Shown here: positions 1-8,000 of the stretch, in pieces
Numbering within the stretch: the first letter of the stretch is position 1
How the letters are laid out: each line of letters opens with the position of its first letter
Source of the DNA: Bradyrhizobium ottawaense
GTDB taxonomy: Bacteria > Pseudomonadota > Alphaproteobacteria > Rhizobiales > Xanthobacteraceae
Reading direction: 5' to 3'
DNA: 64,000 nucleotides
Assembly (NCBI RefSeq): GCF_002278135.3
Contig: NZ_CP029425.2
Coordinates: forward strand, 5,060,001-5,124,000
Program-made: the position numbers and the translations under genes
The notes under the pieces: model-generated
Database searches by the model: none
What the model was told of the DNA's origin: nothing
The model's input: the letters and a program-made list of their open reading frames with translations, nothing else

Positions 1-1144
1 GATCGAACGGTTCGGGCGAGCTCGCCAGAGCACTGCAACGCGCCAGCTCGAAAAACTCCGCTCCCACGGGCGCCGGCTGCGAAGACACGAGGCGGACGCT
101 CGTCCCGCCGCGTAGCCTCAGCTCCGCGACCGACATCCGGTTCTGCGTCAACGTGCCGGTCTTGTCGGTGCACAGCACCGTGGCGGAGCCGAGCACCTCG
201 ATCGCGGCCGCGCGCCGCGTCAGCACCCGCGCCTTGGAGATCCGCCAGGCGCCCATGGCCATGAACACCGTGAGCACGACGGCAAACTCCTCAGGCAGCA
301 TGGACATGCCGATCGCGATGCCTCCGAGCATTGCCTGCAGCCAATCCCCGCGCAACGCTCCGTAAAGCAGGACAGCCGCCAGGCTGATCGCCGCGCCGCC
401 GAGAAAGCAAAGCCGTACGAGCCGTGCGGTCTGCTGCTGCAGCCGCGGCGGCTCCGACTGCAAACCATGCAGCGACAGTCCGATCTTCCCGATCTCGCTG
501 CGAGGGCCGGTGGCCTCGACCTCGGCGAGGCCCTCGCCTCGCACGACCAGCGAGCCCGAATACACGAACGGCAGGTCATCGCCGCCCGGGCGATGTTCGG
601 CCAAGGCGACCTTTTCAGTCATGGAAGCCTCGGCGACCGGCGTCTTGAGGGCCTGCTTGCGAACCGGGACCGACTCTCCGGTCAGCAGGGACTCATCGAC
701 CGCCAGATCACGCGCACTGACGAGTACCGCATCCGCCGGAATCCGATCGCCTTCGGCCAGGACGAGGAGATCGCCGCGGACGACGTCCCGGCCCGCGATC
801 CGCCGCCGCTCGCCATCCCTGACCACGAGCGCTCGCGGACTGGTCAGCTCCCGCAACGCCTCCAGCACGCGCTCGGTGCGGGTTTCCTGCACGATCGTGA
901 TCACGACGGAGATGGCGCCGAATGCCAGGAGAAGCAGCGCCTCGCGGAGGTCGCCGAGCAGCAGGTAAACCAGCCCGCCACACAGAAGGAGAGCGAGCAT
1001 CGGCTCGCGCAGCACCTCGAGCACGATGCGCAGGGGCGTGCGCCGTTCGGGCCGAGGCAGCTCGTTGTAACCTTCATGTTGCAGCCGCAGCCGGGCCTCG
1101 GTTTCGCTGAGCCCGGCCGAACCGCCGCTTTCTGTCCTGCTCAC
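1..1144 (-). CDS. Cation-transporting P-type ATPase, N-terminal part (cut by window edge)
   Basis: P-type ATPases hydrolyse ATP through a phospho-aspartate to move cations across the membrane. About 381 residues are visible. They show an N-terminal cation-ATPase domain, two membrane segments, an actuator domain with TGES near residues 155-158, a membrane segment carrying PEEF, and the phosphorylation motif DKTGT with the Asp at residue 327. The nucleotide-binding domain and C-terminal membrane helices lie beyond base 1. The N-terminal organisation resembles type II (Ca2+-like) pumps, but the transported ion cannot be read. The GTG start overlaps the stop of the upstream small membrane protein as GTGA (1141-1144), so the two are probably co-translated. 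Confidence 0.88.
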   Translation of the reverse strand, partial: MSRTESGGSAGLSETEARLRLQHEGYNELPRPERRTPLRIVLEVLREPMLALLLCGGLVYLLLGDLREALLLLAFGAISVVITIVQETRTERVLEALRELTSPRALVVRDGERRRIAGRDVVRGDLLVLAEGDRIPADAVLVSARDLAVDESLLTGESVPVRKQALKTPVAEASMTEKVALAEHRPGGDDLPFVYSGSLVVRGEGLAEVEATGPRSEIGKIGLSLHGLQSEPPRLQQQTARLVRLCFLGGAAISLAAVLLYGALRGDWLQAMLGGIAIGMSMLPEEFAVVLTVFMAMGAWRISKARVLTRRAAAIEVLGSATVLCTDKTGTLTQNRMSVAELRLRGGTSVRLVSSQPAPVGAEFFELARCSALASSPEPFD

Positions 1145-1308
1145 GTCTTCCGCCGCATGCTCCAGAGACTTCCAGCCCCCACGACGGCTGTCACGAGCAG
1201 GACGGCGACGAAGGTCTGGATGATGGTGAAGTTCAGGGCATCACGCGCGACGAACAACGCGGTGAGCGCGCCGGCAATGATAAAGACGATACGAAAGATG
1301 AGGCTCAT
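1141..1308 (-). CDS. Small two-helix membrane protein upstream of P-type ATPase
   Basis: A 55-residue protein with two predicted membrane segments (about residues 5-20 and 29-46) and a short basic C-terminus (RRK). I prefer the ATG at 1308 because a GGAG lies 8 bases upstream; an ATG six bases earlier (1314) is also possible. Its stop codon overlaps the GTG start of the P-type ATPase, suggesting translational coupling. A role as a small pump-associated subunit is only inferred from this coupling. I do not recognise the family. Confidence 0.6.
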   Translation of the reverse strand: MSLIFRIVFIIAGALTALFVARDALNFTIIQTFVAVLLVTAVVGAGSLWSMRRKT

Positions 1309-1538
1309 GGTCATGTCTCCAGTCTTGCATGACTTGGAGCCCGGGCCCACGACGTCTGGGCACAACGCTGCTTCTGCAACCATGCAGAGAGACTTTAGCC
1401 CGTCACAGCGGCGCAGATTTGCGACAAGTCAAGCCTGATCCGGCCATCGCCGCATCTGGCCGGTCGACGGGTGCGACGTGATGTCCCGCCGCGAGCGATC
1501 AGCCGCGGCATCGCTCATGGTTGCAAGGCGCCGTGCCG

Positions 1539-1682
1539 CTAGCGCTTCGCCATCAACTCGAGCGCCGGAGCAAAGCGCTCCGCGAACGTCAACGACTTGG
1601 CGTGGTGAACTGCGGCAAACGATGCCGAAATTCCTGCCGAAGCGACCGCGAGCAACGCAATTACGAAAGCCAGACGGCGCAT
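1539..1682 (-). CDS. Small secreted or membrane protein, 47 aa
   Basis: Short frame with a strong ribosome binding site (AGGAGG, 5 bases before ATG). It begins MRRLAFVIALLAVASA, a typical signal peptide or single membrane helix, followed by a short segment ending at residue 47. Function unknown. The excellent Shine-Dalgarno sequence and signal-peptide composition are the support. No operon partner is evident; the P-type ATPase unit lies downstream on the same strand after about 230 bases. Confidence 0.55.
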   Translation of the reverse strand: MRRLAFVIALLAVASAGISASFAAVHHAKSLTFAERFAPALELMAKR

Positions 1683-1950
1683 GTTCGCCTCCTGTGTGAG
1701 CTCGTCTACCCCATACAGATGGGACGGCTCTGTTTCAGGACGGTTTCATGGGCGCGGAAATTGATTTCACTCAAGCGCCTGTGATGGGATCCGGCTTATC
1801 TGGACGCATTCCGCAACCAACTAACAATGGTCGACGTATTTTGCAGCGGAGCCCGGCCGTGTTGGGAATTCTACGTCCGCGGACACGATCCTAAAGCACT
1901 GCGGCGACCAGCAGCATTCGCTGGAATGGGAGTCATCAAGGACTATTCAA

Positions 1951-2106
1951 ATGAAGATCGTGATCCAGAAGCTCAATGGCCTGTGGCACCTCATCGTCGG
2001 ATCGTGCCTGATCCGAACGCCCTTCCTCGACACGCAGGATCGTGCGCTAGTGGTCACTTACGCTCGCCGCGCCTATCCCGGCGCCAGGATCTTCCAGCGC
2101 GACTGA
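1951..2106 (+). CDS. Small hypothetical protein, 51 aa
   Basis: Frame starting MKIVIQKLNGLWHLIVGSC, preceded by AAGGA with 8-base spacing. It is basic and contains aromatic residues, with no signal peptide or recognisable domain. It is supported only by its ribosome binding site and plausible composition. It converges on the ParB-like gene on the opposite strand. Confidence 0.42.
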   Translation: MKIVIQKLNGLWHLIVGSCLIRTPFLDTQDRALVVTYARRAYPGARIFQRD

Positions 2107-2158
2107 CGCGAGCGGCTGCGCATGATGGTCAGCTCACTAGAGCGATTCCCGACTGCCC

Positions 2159-2788
2159 CTAATCATCGTCCTCCGGACCGCACCAGCCGGGCAGATAGAT
2201 CGCGTCCTTGCTCTTGGCTGCGGACATCGCCTTCTCGATCGCCTTGTCGAAATCGGCCTCCACCGTCTTGCGCGAGACCTTTCGGCGCAGGAAGTCGGCC
2301 CACAGGAATTCCGAGAACGGCGTGGTGTCCTTGGCGAAGCCGCCCAGGCGGCGCAATTCGCCGGCAAGGCTGCGGAACGGATCGTCCTTGAGATCGGCAA
2401 CCGATTTTGGCAGGTCGCGAAACTGCCGCCGTTCGCCCTTGGCGTCGTAAGGATAGACCCAACGCTTGTTGTCCATCACGCCCCAGAACGCCTCGCGCTC
2501 GACCATGCGGAGGTCGCCGACGATGGTCACCAGCACCTCCTTGACGCCTTCGTCGTGCAGTGCGCGGCCGAGATGATGATGGTCGATCACATAGTAGCGC
2601 GCGTCGGGGCCGTAGACGACGGGGATCATGTGCTTGCCGAGCAGATCCGCCTGCTTCTTCTTGTCATGCTCGCGCCAGCGCTTGCGCTTCTCCTTGACCT
2701 CGCGCATGCCGACCGTCATCTGCGTCGGCCGGAGCGACAGGATCGGGACCGGGTGCACTCTCGGCTCACGCGCGTTGGTCGTGGTCAT
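2159..2788 (-). CDS. ParB-like nuclease-fold protein
   Basis: A 209-residue protein resembling the ParBc_2 type of ParB-like domain: an early segment resembling the ParB family N-terminus (VPILSLRPTQM), then a catalytic-looking core with the motif IDHHHLGRAL near residues 66-75. It lacks the helix-turn-helix and dimer domain of chromosomal ParB, and no parA or parS is nearby, so a role in chromosome segregation is unlikely. The ATG at 2788 is preferred over one 27 bases upstream because homologous-looking sequence begins there and a GAGGGG lies upstream. The biochemical role of this family is not known to me. Confidence 0.72.
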   Translation of the reverse strand: MTTTNAREPRVHPVPILSLRPTQMTVGMREVKEKRKRWREHDKKKQADLLGKHMIPVVYGPDARYYVIDHHHLGRALHDEGVKEVLVTIVGDLRMVEREAFWGVMDNKRWVYPYDAKGERRQFRDLPKSVADLKDDPFRSLAGELRRLGGFAKDTTPFSEFLWADFLRRKVSRKTVEADFDKAIEKAMSAAKSKDAIYLPGWCGPEDDD

Positions 2789-3126
2789 GGTCGAAGGCCC
2801 CTCGCATGGATGCAACTGACGGTTCAGGTTCCACGACTATGACATGGGCCATGCGGCGGCAAAACGTGTTCGGAAGGACGCGGAGATCACAAGCCGATGT
2901 AGAGGGGAACGAAGGTGTGAAATCCTTGGCCCTTGCTACCTCTGTTGTTGCAACGCAACCCTTGCATCCCTGCCGCCGACACGACGGCCGGTTCCGCGGT
3001 CGCTTCCCACAATCCATGCACAAATAGTGCGAGCGTACAAATGCACGCGGGCATTGCGAAGATTTTCTGCAACACGTTCATCACGTGTGCTATCTAAAAT
3101 CGCTGCTTCGGAGTGATCCCCGCCCC
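2789..3126. other. Intergenic region without a supported gene
   Basis: Divergent interval between the ParB-like gene (minus strand) and the 113-aa membrane protein (plus strand). It presumably holds both promoters, but no hexamer pair stands out. A 65-codon minus-strand frame (2887-3084) has a hydrophobic N-terminus but no ribosome binding site, and I do not call it. Confidence 0.5.
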
Positions 3127-3468
3127 ATGACGACCCAGCGGCCCATAAGCTCTGACGACGAGCACCGGGTGCTCCAGTTCAGGCCGCGCACCTCGCCTTC
3201 CCCGACGGTCCACCGCGGCAGCGGTACCGTGCAGCCGTTGCGAGTCGCCCCCGAACCGCTCGACCTGTCGCGCTACGAGAAGCCCCGCGCCGAGCCGGAC
3301 AATTTCCGCCATCGCATGCTCGCCAACATCGCGGCGCTGGCCTTCACCATCGCGCTAACCGCAATCGGAATTTGGCTCGCGGTCAGCATCGCCGACCTGC
3401 GCCGGACCCAGGATTGCGTGCTGATGGGCCGTCGCGACTGCGTCAAGATCACGACGCCGCACATCTAG
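3127..3468 (+). CDS. Hypothetical single-pass membrane protein, 113 aa
   Basis: It begins MTTQRPISSDDEHRVLQFRP. A long polar N-terminal region of about 65 residues is followed by one membrane helix (about 70-92) and a short C-terminal tail with two Cys in a DCVLMGRRDCV arrangement. This topology suggests a cytoplasmic N-terminus and a small periplasmic tail that may form a disulfide. The start is chosen at the ATG after CGGAG. The interval to acpXL is about 220 bases, so it is not clearly part of that operon. Family unknown. Confidence 0.62.
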   Translation: MTTQRPISSDDEHRVLQFRPRTSPSPTVHRGSGTVQPLRVAPEPLDLSRYEKPRAEPDNFRHRMLANIAALAFTIALTAIGIWLAVSIADLRRTQDCVLMGRRDCVKITTPHI

Positions 3469-3691
3469 GCCCACCTCGCCCCGGCCCCGGCGGGCACGCG
3501 ACTTCAGCGGGGCATCCCCAGCCCCGTCTCACCGCCTGCCCGCCTCCATTGAACTCAGGGCGGCGCTCCGATATACGGGCTTTCGACCCGGCCAGAGGGG
3601 GGTTTGAGGGCGTCATCAGGGGCGCGATGCCCACCCACCGTGCCACTCTGGATAACCTGACAAATATCCGCAATATATCAAAGGCTTAGTG

Positions 3692-3979
3692 ATGTCTTCC
3701 ACATTCGATCAGGTCGCCACGATCATCGCTGAAACCTGCGACATCCCGCGCGACACGATCACGCCGGATAGTCATGCCATTGACGATCTCGGCATCGACA
3801 GCCTCGATTTCCTTGATATCGCGTTTGCGATCGACAAGCAGTTCGGCATCAAGCTCCCGCTGGAAAAGTGGACCCAGGAGGTCAATGACGGCAAGGCGAC
3901 CACCGAGCAGTATTTCGTGCTGAAGAACCTGTGCGCCCGCATCGACGAACTGGTTGCGGCCAAGGGCGCGAGCGCCTAA
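3692..3979 (+). CDS. acpXL: Acyl carrier protein AcpXL for very-long-chain fatty acid synthesis
   Basis: A 95-residue acyl carrier protein with the phosphopantetheine site GIDSLDF (Ser37). AcpXL carries the growing 26-30 carbon chain that is transferred to lipid A in rhizobia. The identification rests on ACP fold residues and on the following gene order fabZ-fabF-fabF-acyltransferase, which is the hallmark of the VLCFA cluster. A GTG three bases upstream is an alternative start; the ATG at 3692 is more likely. It opens a tight plus-strand operon with gaps of 10 bases or fewer up to fabF2XL. Confidence 0.93.
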   Translation: MSSTFDQVATIIAETCDIPRDTITPDSHAIDDLGIDSLDFLDIAFAIDKQFGIKLPLEKWTQEVNDGKATTEQYFVLKNLCARIDELVAAKGASA

Positions 3980-3989
3980 GCGCGCGGTC

Positions 3990-4460
3990 ATGCAACTCGA
4001 ATACTTCCACATGATCGATCGCATCGTCGACCTCAAGGTCGACGAGAAGACGATCGTCGTCGAAGCGCAGGTCCCGCAGGAGAGCACCATCTTCGAGGGG
4101 CACTTCCCGGGTTACCCCTTGATGCCCGGCGTGCTCCTGATCGAATCGATGGCGCAGGCCTCGGGCTGGCTTCAGCTCGGCGTGTTCAAGTTTGAACGCA
4201 TGCCGATCCTTGCCGCCGTGAAGGAGGCCAAGGTCCGCGGCTCGGTCTTCCCCGGCGATCTCATGAGCATCGAGGCGAGCCTCATCCATGAAGGCTCCGG
4301 CTATGCCATGACCGAAGCCAAGATCAGGGTCGGCGGCAAGCTGCGCGCGAATTCGGCGCTCACCTTCACGCTGATCCCCTTCCCCAATGCGGATATGCGC
4401 GGCTACATGACGAAAGTCGCCGAGCGCGTCGGCTTTCCGCAACAGGCCGTATCGCCATGA
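3990..4460 (+). CDS. fabZXL: FabZ-type 3-hydroxyacyl-ACP dehydratase of the VLCFA cluster
   Basis: A 156-residue hotdog-fold dehydratase that removes water from 3-hydroxyacyl-AcpXL. The FabZ active-site segment EGHFPGYPLMPGVLLIE is present, with His38 and Glu52 as the expected catalytic pair. The start ATG at 3990 follows the acpXL stop by 10 bases. The stop overlaps the start of the next gene as ATGA (4457-4460), indicating translational coupling. Length fits FabZ. It probably works only with AcpXL-bound intermediates, inferred from context. Confidence 0.92.
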   Translation: MQLEYFHMIDRIVDLKVDEKTIVVEAQVPQESTIFEGHFPGYPLMPGVLLIESMAQASGWLQLGVFKFERMPILAAVKEAKVRGSVFPGDLMSIEASLIHEGSGYAMTEAKIRVGGKLRANSALTFTLIPFPNADMRGYMTKVAERVGFPQQAVSP

Positions 4461-5662
4461 CTGACACTGCTTCGAAGCCCGGCCAGACCGAAGTCTGGAT
4501 CACCGGCATTGGACTCGCGACCTCGCTCGGCGAGGGCCTGGACGCCAACTGGGCCGCGCTTCAGGAGAAGCGCATCAATGTCGACGAGAAGGGCTTTGCG
4601 CCCTACATCGTGCATCCCTTGACGCCTGTCAGCTTCGACAGCCAGATCCCGAAGAAGGGCGACCAGCGCCAGATGGAAGCCTGGCAGCGCATCGGCACCT
4701 ACGCCGCCGGCCTTGCGCTCGATTCAGCCGGGATCAAGGGCAACAAGGACATCCTGTCGAAGATCGACATGGTGGTGGCCGCCGGCGGCGGCGAGCGCGA
4801 TCTCAACGTCGACACCGGTGTCTTGACGGCCGAGGCCAAGGGCGCGAACGCGCCCGGCTTCCTCAACGAACGGCTGATGAGCGATCTGAGGCCGACGCTG
4901 TTCCTGGCGCAGCTCTCCAATCTGCTCGCCGGCAACATCGCCATCGTGCACGGACTTGGCGGCACCTCGCGCACCTTCATGGGCGAAGAGGTCGCGGGCG
5001 CCGATGCTGCCCGCATTGCGCTTGCGCGCATCGCCTCGGGCGAGAGCGACATCGCGCTGGTCGGCGGCTCGCATAATGGCGAGCGCAAGGACTTGCTCGT
5101 CCTCTACGAATTCGGCGATTTCAACCTCAAGGACAAGTTCGCTCCCGTCTGGGCGCGCAAGGACCACGCCGGCTTCGCGCTCGGATCTGCCGGCGCCTTC
5201 CTGGTGCTGGAGTCGAAGGCGCATGCGCAAGCGCGCGGCGCAAAGCCGTTCGCAAGACTGTCGAGCGTCGTCGCCGACCTCGCCCGGCGCAAGCAGCCCG
5301 GCGACATGGCCGCGACGCTGGAGCAGCTGTGGGCCAAGCTGCCCAGGCGCGAAGGTAAAGGCGCCATCATCTCAGGCGCAACCGGTGCGGAGCCCGCAAC
5401 GAGCGAAGAGCGCGGCTTCCTGAAGGGCCATGCCGATTTCCCGGTGCGTTCGACCGGCACGATGTTCGGCCACACCATGGAGACGCAATTCCCGCTCGGC
5501 ATCGCGCTCGCCGCGCTGTCGATCTCGCGCGGTGCGCTGTTCCCGCCGAACGATTCGACGGGCACCGAGATTGAAATGCAGGGAGCGCCCACCCAGATTG
5601 TGGTGGTGGGGGCCGGACACTGGCGCGGCGAAGGCCTGGCGCTGGTCGAGGCAGTTAGCTAG
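4457..5662 (+). CDS. fabF2XL: Beta-ketoacyl-ACP synthase homologue FabF2XL, catalytically degenerate
   Basis: A 401-residue thiolase-fold condensing enzyme homologue, the first of two in the VLCFA operon. Aligned by eye with its neighbour FabF1XL, the catalytic Cys position holds Glu178 (GEEVAG against TACASG), the first catalytic His position holds Ala308, and the conserved Lys position holds Gly334; only His339 in the GH motif is kept. It therefore should not condense by itself. By analogy to chain-length factors (KS-beta) of type II polyketide synthases it may form a heterodimer with FabF1XL and help set chain length. It overlaps fabZXL by 4 bases and precedes fabF1XL by 18 bases. Confidence 0.9.
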   Translation: MTDTASKPGQTEVWITGIGLATSLGEGLDANWAALQEKRINVDEKGFAPYIVHPLTPVSFDSQIPKKGDQRQMEAWQRIGTYAAGLALDSAGIKGNKDILSKIDMVVAAGGGERDLNVDTGVLTAEAKGANAPGFLNERLMSDLRPTLFLAQLSNLLAGNIAIVHGLGGTSRTFMGEEVAGADAARIALARIASGESDIALVGGSHNGERKDLLVLYEFGDFNLKDKFAPVWARKDHAGFALGSAGAFLVLESKAHAQARGAKPFARLSSVVADLARRKQPGDMAATLEQLWAKLPRREGKGAIISGATGAEPATSEERGFLKGHADFPVRSTGTMFGHTMETQFPLGIALAALSISRGALFPPNDSTGTEIEMQGAPTQIVVVGAGHWRGEGLALVEAVS

Positions 5663-5680
5663 CTCTATCGGGGGATCGAC

Positions 5681-6958
5681 ATGACTGCACCACGCGACAA
5701 ACTCGGGCGTCCCGTCGTCGTCGTCACCGGCATGGGCATCATGACCTCGCTCGGTGCCGGCAAGGCCGACAATTGGGCCAAGCTCGTTGCCGGCGAATCC
5801 GGCATCCGTACCATCACGCGCTTTCCGGTCGACGGCCTGAAGACCACGATGGCCGGCACCGTCGATTTCGTCAGCGTCGATCCATTCTCCTCCACCGGCC
5901 TGTCCGAGCGGATGGCTGAGCTCGTGACGGAAGAAGCGCTCGAGCAGGCCGGCATCGGCGCCAAGGCCGATTTCCCGGGGCCCCTCTTCCTCGCGGTTGC
6001 GCCGGTCGAGGTCGAATGGCCACAGCGACGCGAGCTCGGCCGCGCCGTCGGCGCGCTCGACTTCAACTATGACGATCTCTTGCGCATCTCCGGCGGCGGC
6101 AAGTACAGCGCCTATCATCACCGCTTCATGTTCGGCTCGGTGGCCGCGCATCTCGCCGAGACCTTTGGCACCAAGGGCTCGCCGATCTCGCTGTCGACGG
6201 CCTGCGCGTCCGGAGCCACCTCGATCCAGCTCGGCGTCGAGGCGATCCGCCGCGGCGAGACCGATGCTGCGCTGTGCGTCGCGACCGACGGCACCGTGAA
6301 CCCCGAGGCCCTCGTGCGCTTCTCGCTGCTCTCGGCGCTGTCGACCCAGAACGATCCGCCGCAGGCGGCCTCCCGCCCCTTCTCCAAGAACCGCGACGGC
6401 TTCGTCATGGCCGAAGGCGCCGGCGCGCTCGTGCTGGAAAGCTACGAGGCCGCCACCGCGCGCGGCGCAAAGATCCTCGGCGTGATCGCCGGCTGCGGCG
6501 AGCTCACCGATTCCTTCCATCGCACCCGCTCTTCGCCCGACGGCAAGCCGATCATCGGCTGCATGAACAAGACGCTGGCCGATGCCGGCATGACGCCGGA
6601 CCAGATCGACCACATCAACGCGCACGGCACGGCGACGCCCGAGAACGACAAGATGGAGTTCAACACGACATCGGCCGTGTTCGGCGAGCTCGCGCAGAAG
6701 ATTCCGGTGACCTCCAACAAGTCGATGGTCGGCCACACCATCTCGGCGGCAGGCGCGGTCGAGGCGATCTTCTCGCTGCTCACGCTCGAGCATCAGCGCA
6801 TCCCGCCGACGATCAACTACGAGACGCCGGATCCCACGATCCTGTTCAACGTCGTCGGCAACAAGGCGCGCGACGCCCGCGTCACCGCGGTGATGTCGAA
6901 CTCGTTCGGCTTCGGCGGCCAGAACGCCTCGCTGATCCTGACCCGCGAACCGGCCTGA
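5681..6958 (+). CDS. fabF1XL: Beta-ketoacyl-ACP synthase FabF1XL (active KAS II type)
   Basis: A 425-residue condensing enzyme with the complete KAS II catalytic set: Cys175 in STACASG, His315 in INAHGTATP, Lys347 in SNKSMVGH and His352. It elongates acyl-AcpXL with malonyl units during very-long-chain fatty acid synthesis. It is preceded by the degenerate paralogue FabF2XL and followed after 8 bases by the acyltransferase gene. In Rhizobium leguminosarum an adhXL gene lies between fabF1XL and lpxXL; here it is absent. Ribosome binding site GGGGA lies before the ATG at 5681. Confidence 0.94.
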   Translation: MTAPRDKLGRPVVVVTGMGIMTSLGAGKADNWAKLVAGESGIRTITRFPVDGLKTTMAGTVDFVSVDPFSSTGLSERMAELVTEEALEQAGIGAKADFPGPLFLAVAPVEVEWPQRRELGRAVGALDFNYDDLLRISGGGKYSAYHHRFMFGSVAAHLAETFGTKGSPISLSTACASGATSIQLGVEAIRRGETDAALCVATDGTVNPEALVRFSLLSALSTQNDPPQAASRPFSKNRDGFVMAEGAGALVLESYEAATARGAKILGVIAGCGELTDSFHRTRSSPDGKPIIGCMNKTLADAGMTPDQIDHINAHGTATPENDKMEFNTTSAVFGELAQKIPVTSNKSMVGHTISAAGAVEAIFSLLTLEHQRIPPTINYETPDPTILFNVVGNKARDARVTAVMSNSFGFGGQNASLILTREPA

Positions 6959-6966
6959 CCGGACGC

Positions 6967-7899
6967 ATGGCGCTGCTTCCTGCGAGGACGAAGGCCCGCG
7001 CGCGGGAGGCTGCGAAATCGATCGGCGGCAGCCTGATCGGCGCCGCCACCGTCGGCATGCTGCGTACCACGCGCTATTTCGATCCGGTCAAGACCTCGGA
7101 CTTTTTCGCGCGCGTGGTGAAGCTGATCGGCCCGCGCCTGCGCGAGCACCGCATCGGTCGCGCCAACCTCACCGCGGCGTTTCCGGAGAAGTCGCCCGAA
7201 GAGATCGAACAGATCCTGATGGGCGTCTGGGAGAATCTCGGCCGCGTCGGCGCCGAATTCGCCCATATGGATCACGTCTGGGATTACGACCGCGATCATC
7301 CCGAAAACAGCCGGATCGAACTCCCGGCGCGCAGCATCGAGCTGTTCGACCAGATCCGCGACGACGGCAAGCCGGCGCTGATCTTTGCAGCTCACCTCGC
7401 CAATTGGGAGTTGCCGGCGCTCGCCGCCGTCTCGCATGGCCTCGATGCCGCGATCCTCTACCGTCGGCCGAACATCGCATCTGCCGACCGCATCATCCAG
7501 GAGATGCGCCAGGTCAACATGGGCACGCTGATCCCGGCCGGGCGCGACGCGCCGCTGCGCCTCGCGCAGGCGCTGAAGGACGGCAAGCACGTCGCCATGC
7601 TGATCGACCAATATCTGACCGGCGGCGTCGAGGTCACCTTCTTCGGCCGCAAGACCCGCGCCAACCCGATGCTGGCCCGCCTGCTCCGCCAGGTCGAATG
7701 TCCGATCCACGGCGTCCGCATCATCCGCCTGCCCGGCGACCGCTTCACCGCCGAGATCACCGAGGAGGTCCGACCGGTGCGCGATGCCGACGGCAAGATC
7801 GACATCCAGGGCACGACCCAGGCGATCACCAGCGTCGTGGAAGGCTGGGTGCGCGAGCATCCCGAGCAGTGGTTGTGGCTGCACCGCAGGTGGCGGTAG
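6967..7899 (+). CDS. lpxXL: LpxXL, lipid A very-long-chain acyltransferase
   Basis: A 310-residue LpxL/HtrB-family acyltransferase, probably inner membrane associated. It would transfer the VLCFA from AcpXL to a hydroxyacyl group of lipid A. The family catalytic motif HX4E is visible as HLANWE (His143, Glu148). The C-terminus QWLWLHRRWR is also typical of the family. The specific VLCFA assignment rests on its place as last gene of the acpXL operon. The start ATG at 6967 lies 8 bases after fabF1XL. A palindromic repeat follows directly. Confidence 0.92.
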   Translation: MALLPARTKARAREAAKSIGGSLIGAATVGMLRTTRYFDPVKTSDFFARVVKLIGPRLREHRIGRANLTAAFPEKSPEEIEQILMGVWENLGRVGAEFAHMDHVWDYDRDHPENSRIELPARSIELFDQIRDDGKPALIFAAHLANWELPALAAVSHGLDAAILYRRPNIASADRIIQEMRQVNMGTLIPAGRDAPLRLAQALKDGKHVAMLIDQYLTGGVEVTFFGRKTRANPMLARLLRQVECPIHGVRIIRLPGDRFTAEITEEVRPVRDADGKIDIQGTTQAITSVVEGWVREHPEQWLWLHRRWR

Positions 7900-7903
7900 T
7901 TGC

Positions 7904-7988
7904 CGTCACTGCGAGGAGCTAAGCGACGAGCAATCCAGAGTGCCCTCACCGAGAGATTCTGGATTGCTTCGCTCCGCTCGCAATGACG
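7904..7988. repeat. Palindromic intergenic repeat (bradyrhizobial REP-like)
   Basis: An imperfect inverted repeat of about 85 bases between two convergent genes. The outer arms are CGTCACTGCGAG and CTCGCAATGACG; the inner arms are AGCAATCCAGA and TCTGGATTGCTT. It can form a long hairpin and may act as a bidirectional terminator or mRNA 3-prime end stabiliser; this function is inferred. From memory similar elements are dispersed in Bradyrhizobium genomes. Confidence 0.75.
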
Positions 7989-8000
7989 AGTGCTGCCCCT

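Noticed and set aside
467..1438. Long plus-strand open frame of 323 codons
   Set aside because: It is antisense to the P-type ATPase, whose DKTGT and TGES motifs are clear on the minus strand.
2887..3084. Minus-strand frame of 65 codons with hydrophobic N-terminus
   Set aside because: It has no ribosome binding site and its C-terminal half has no protein-like pattern.
7904..7988. CRISPR-like or tRNA-like structure
   Set aside because: It is a single palindrome with no repeat-spacer pattern and no cloverleaf; it is better explained as a REP-like element.
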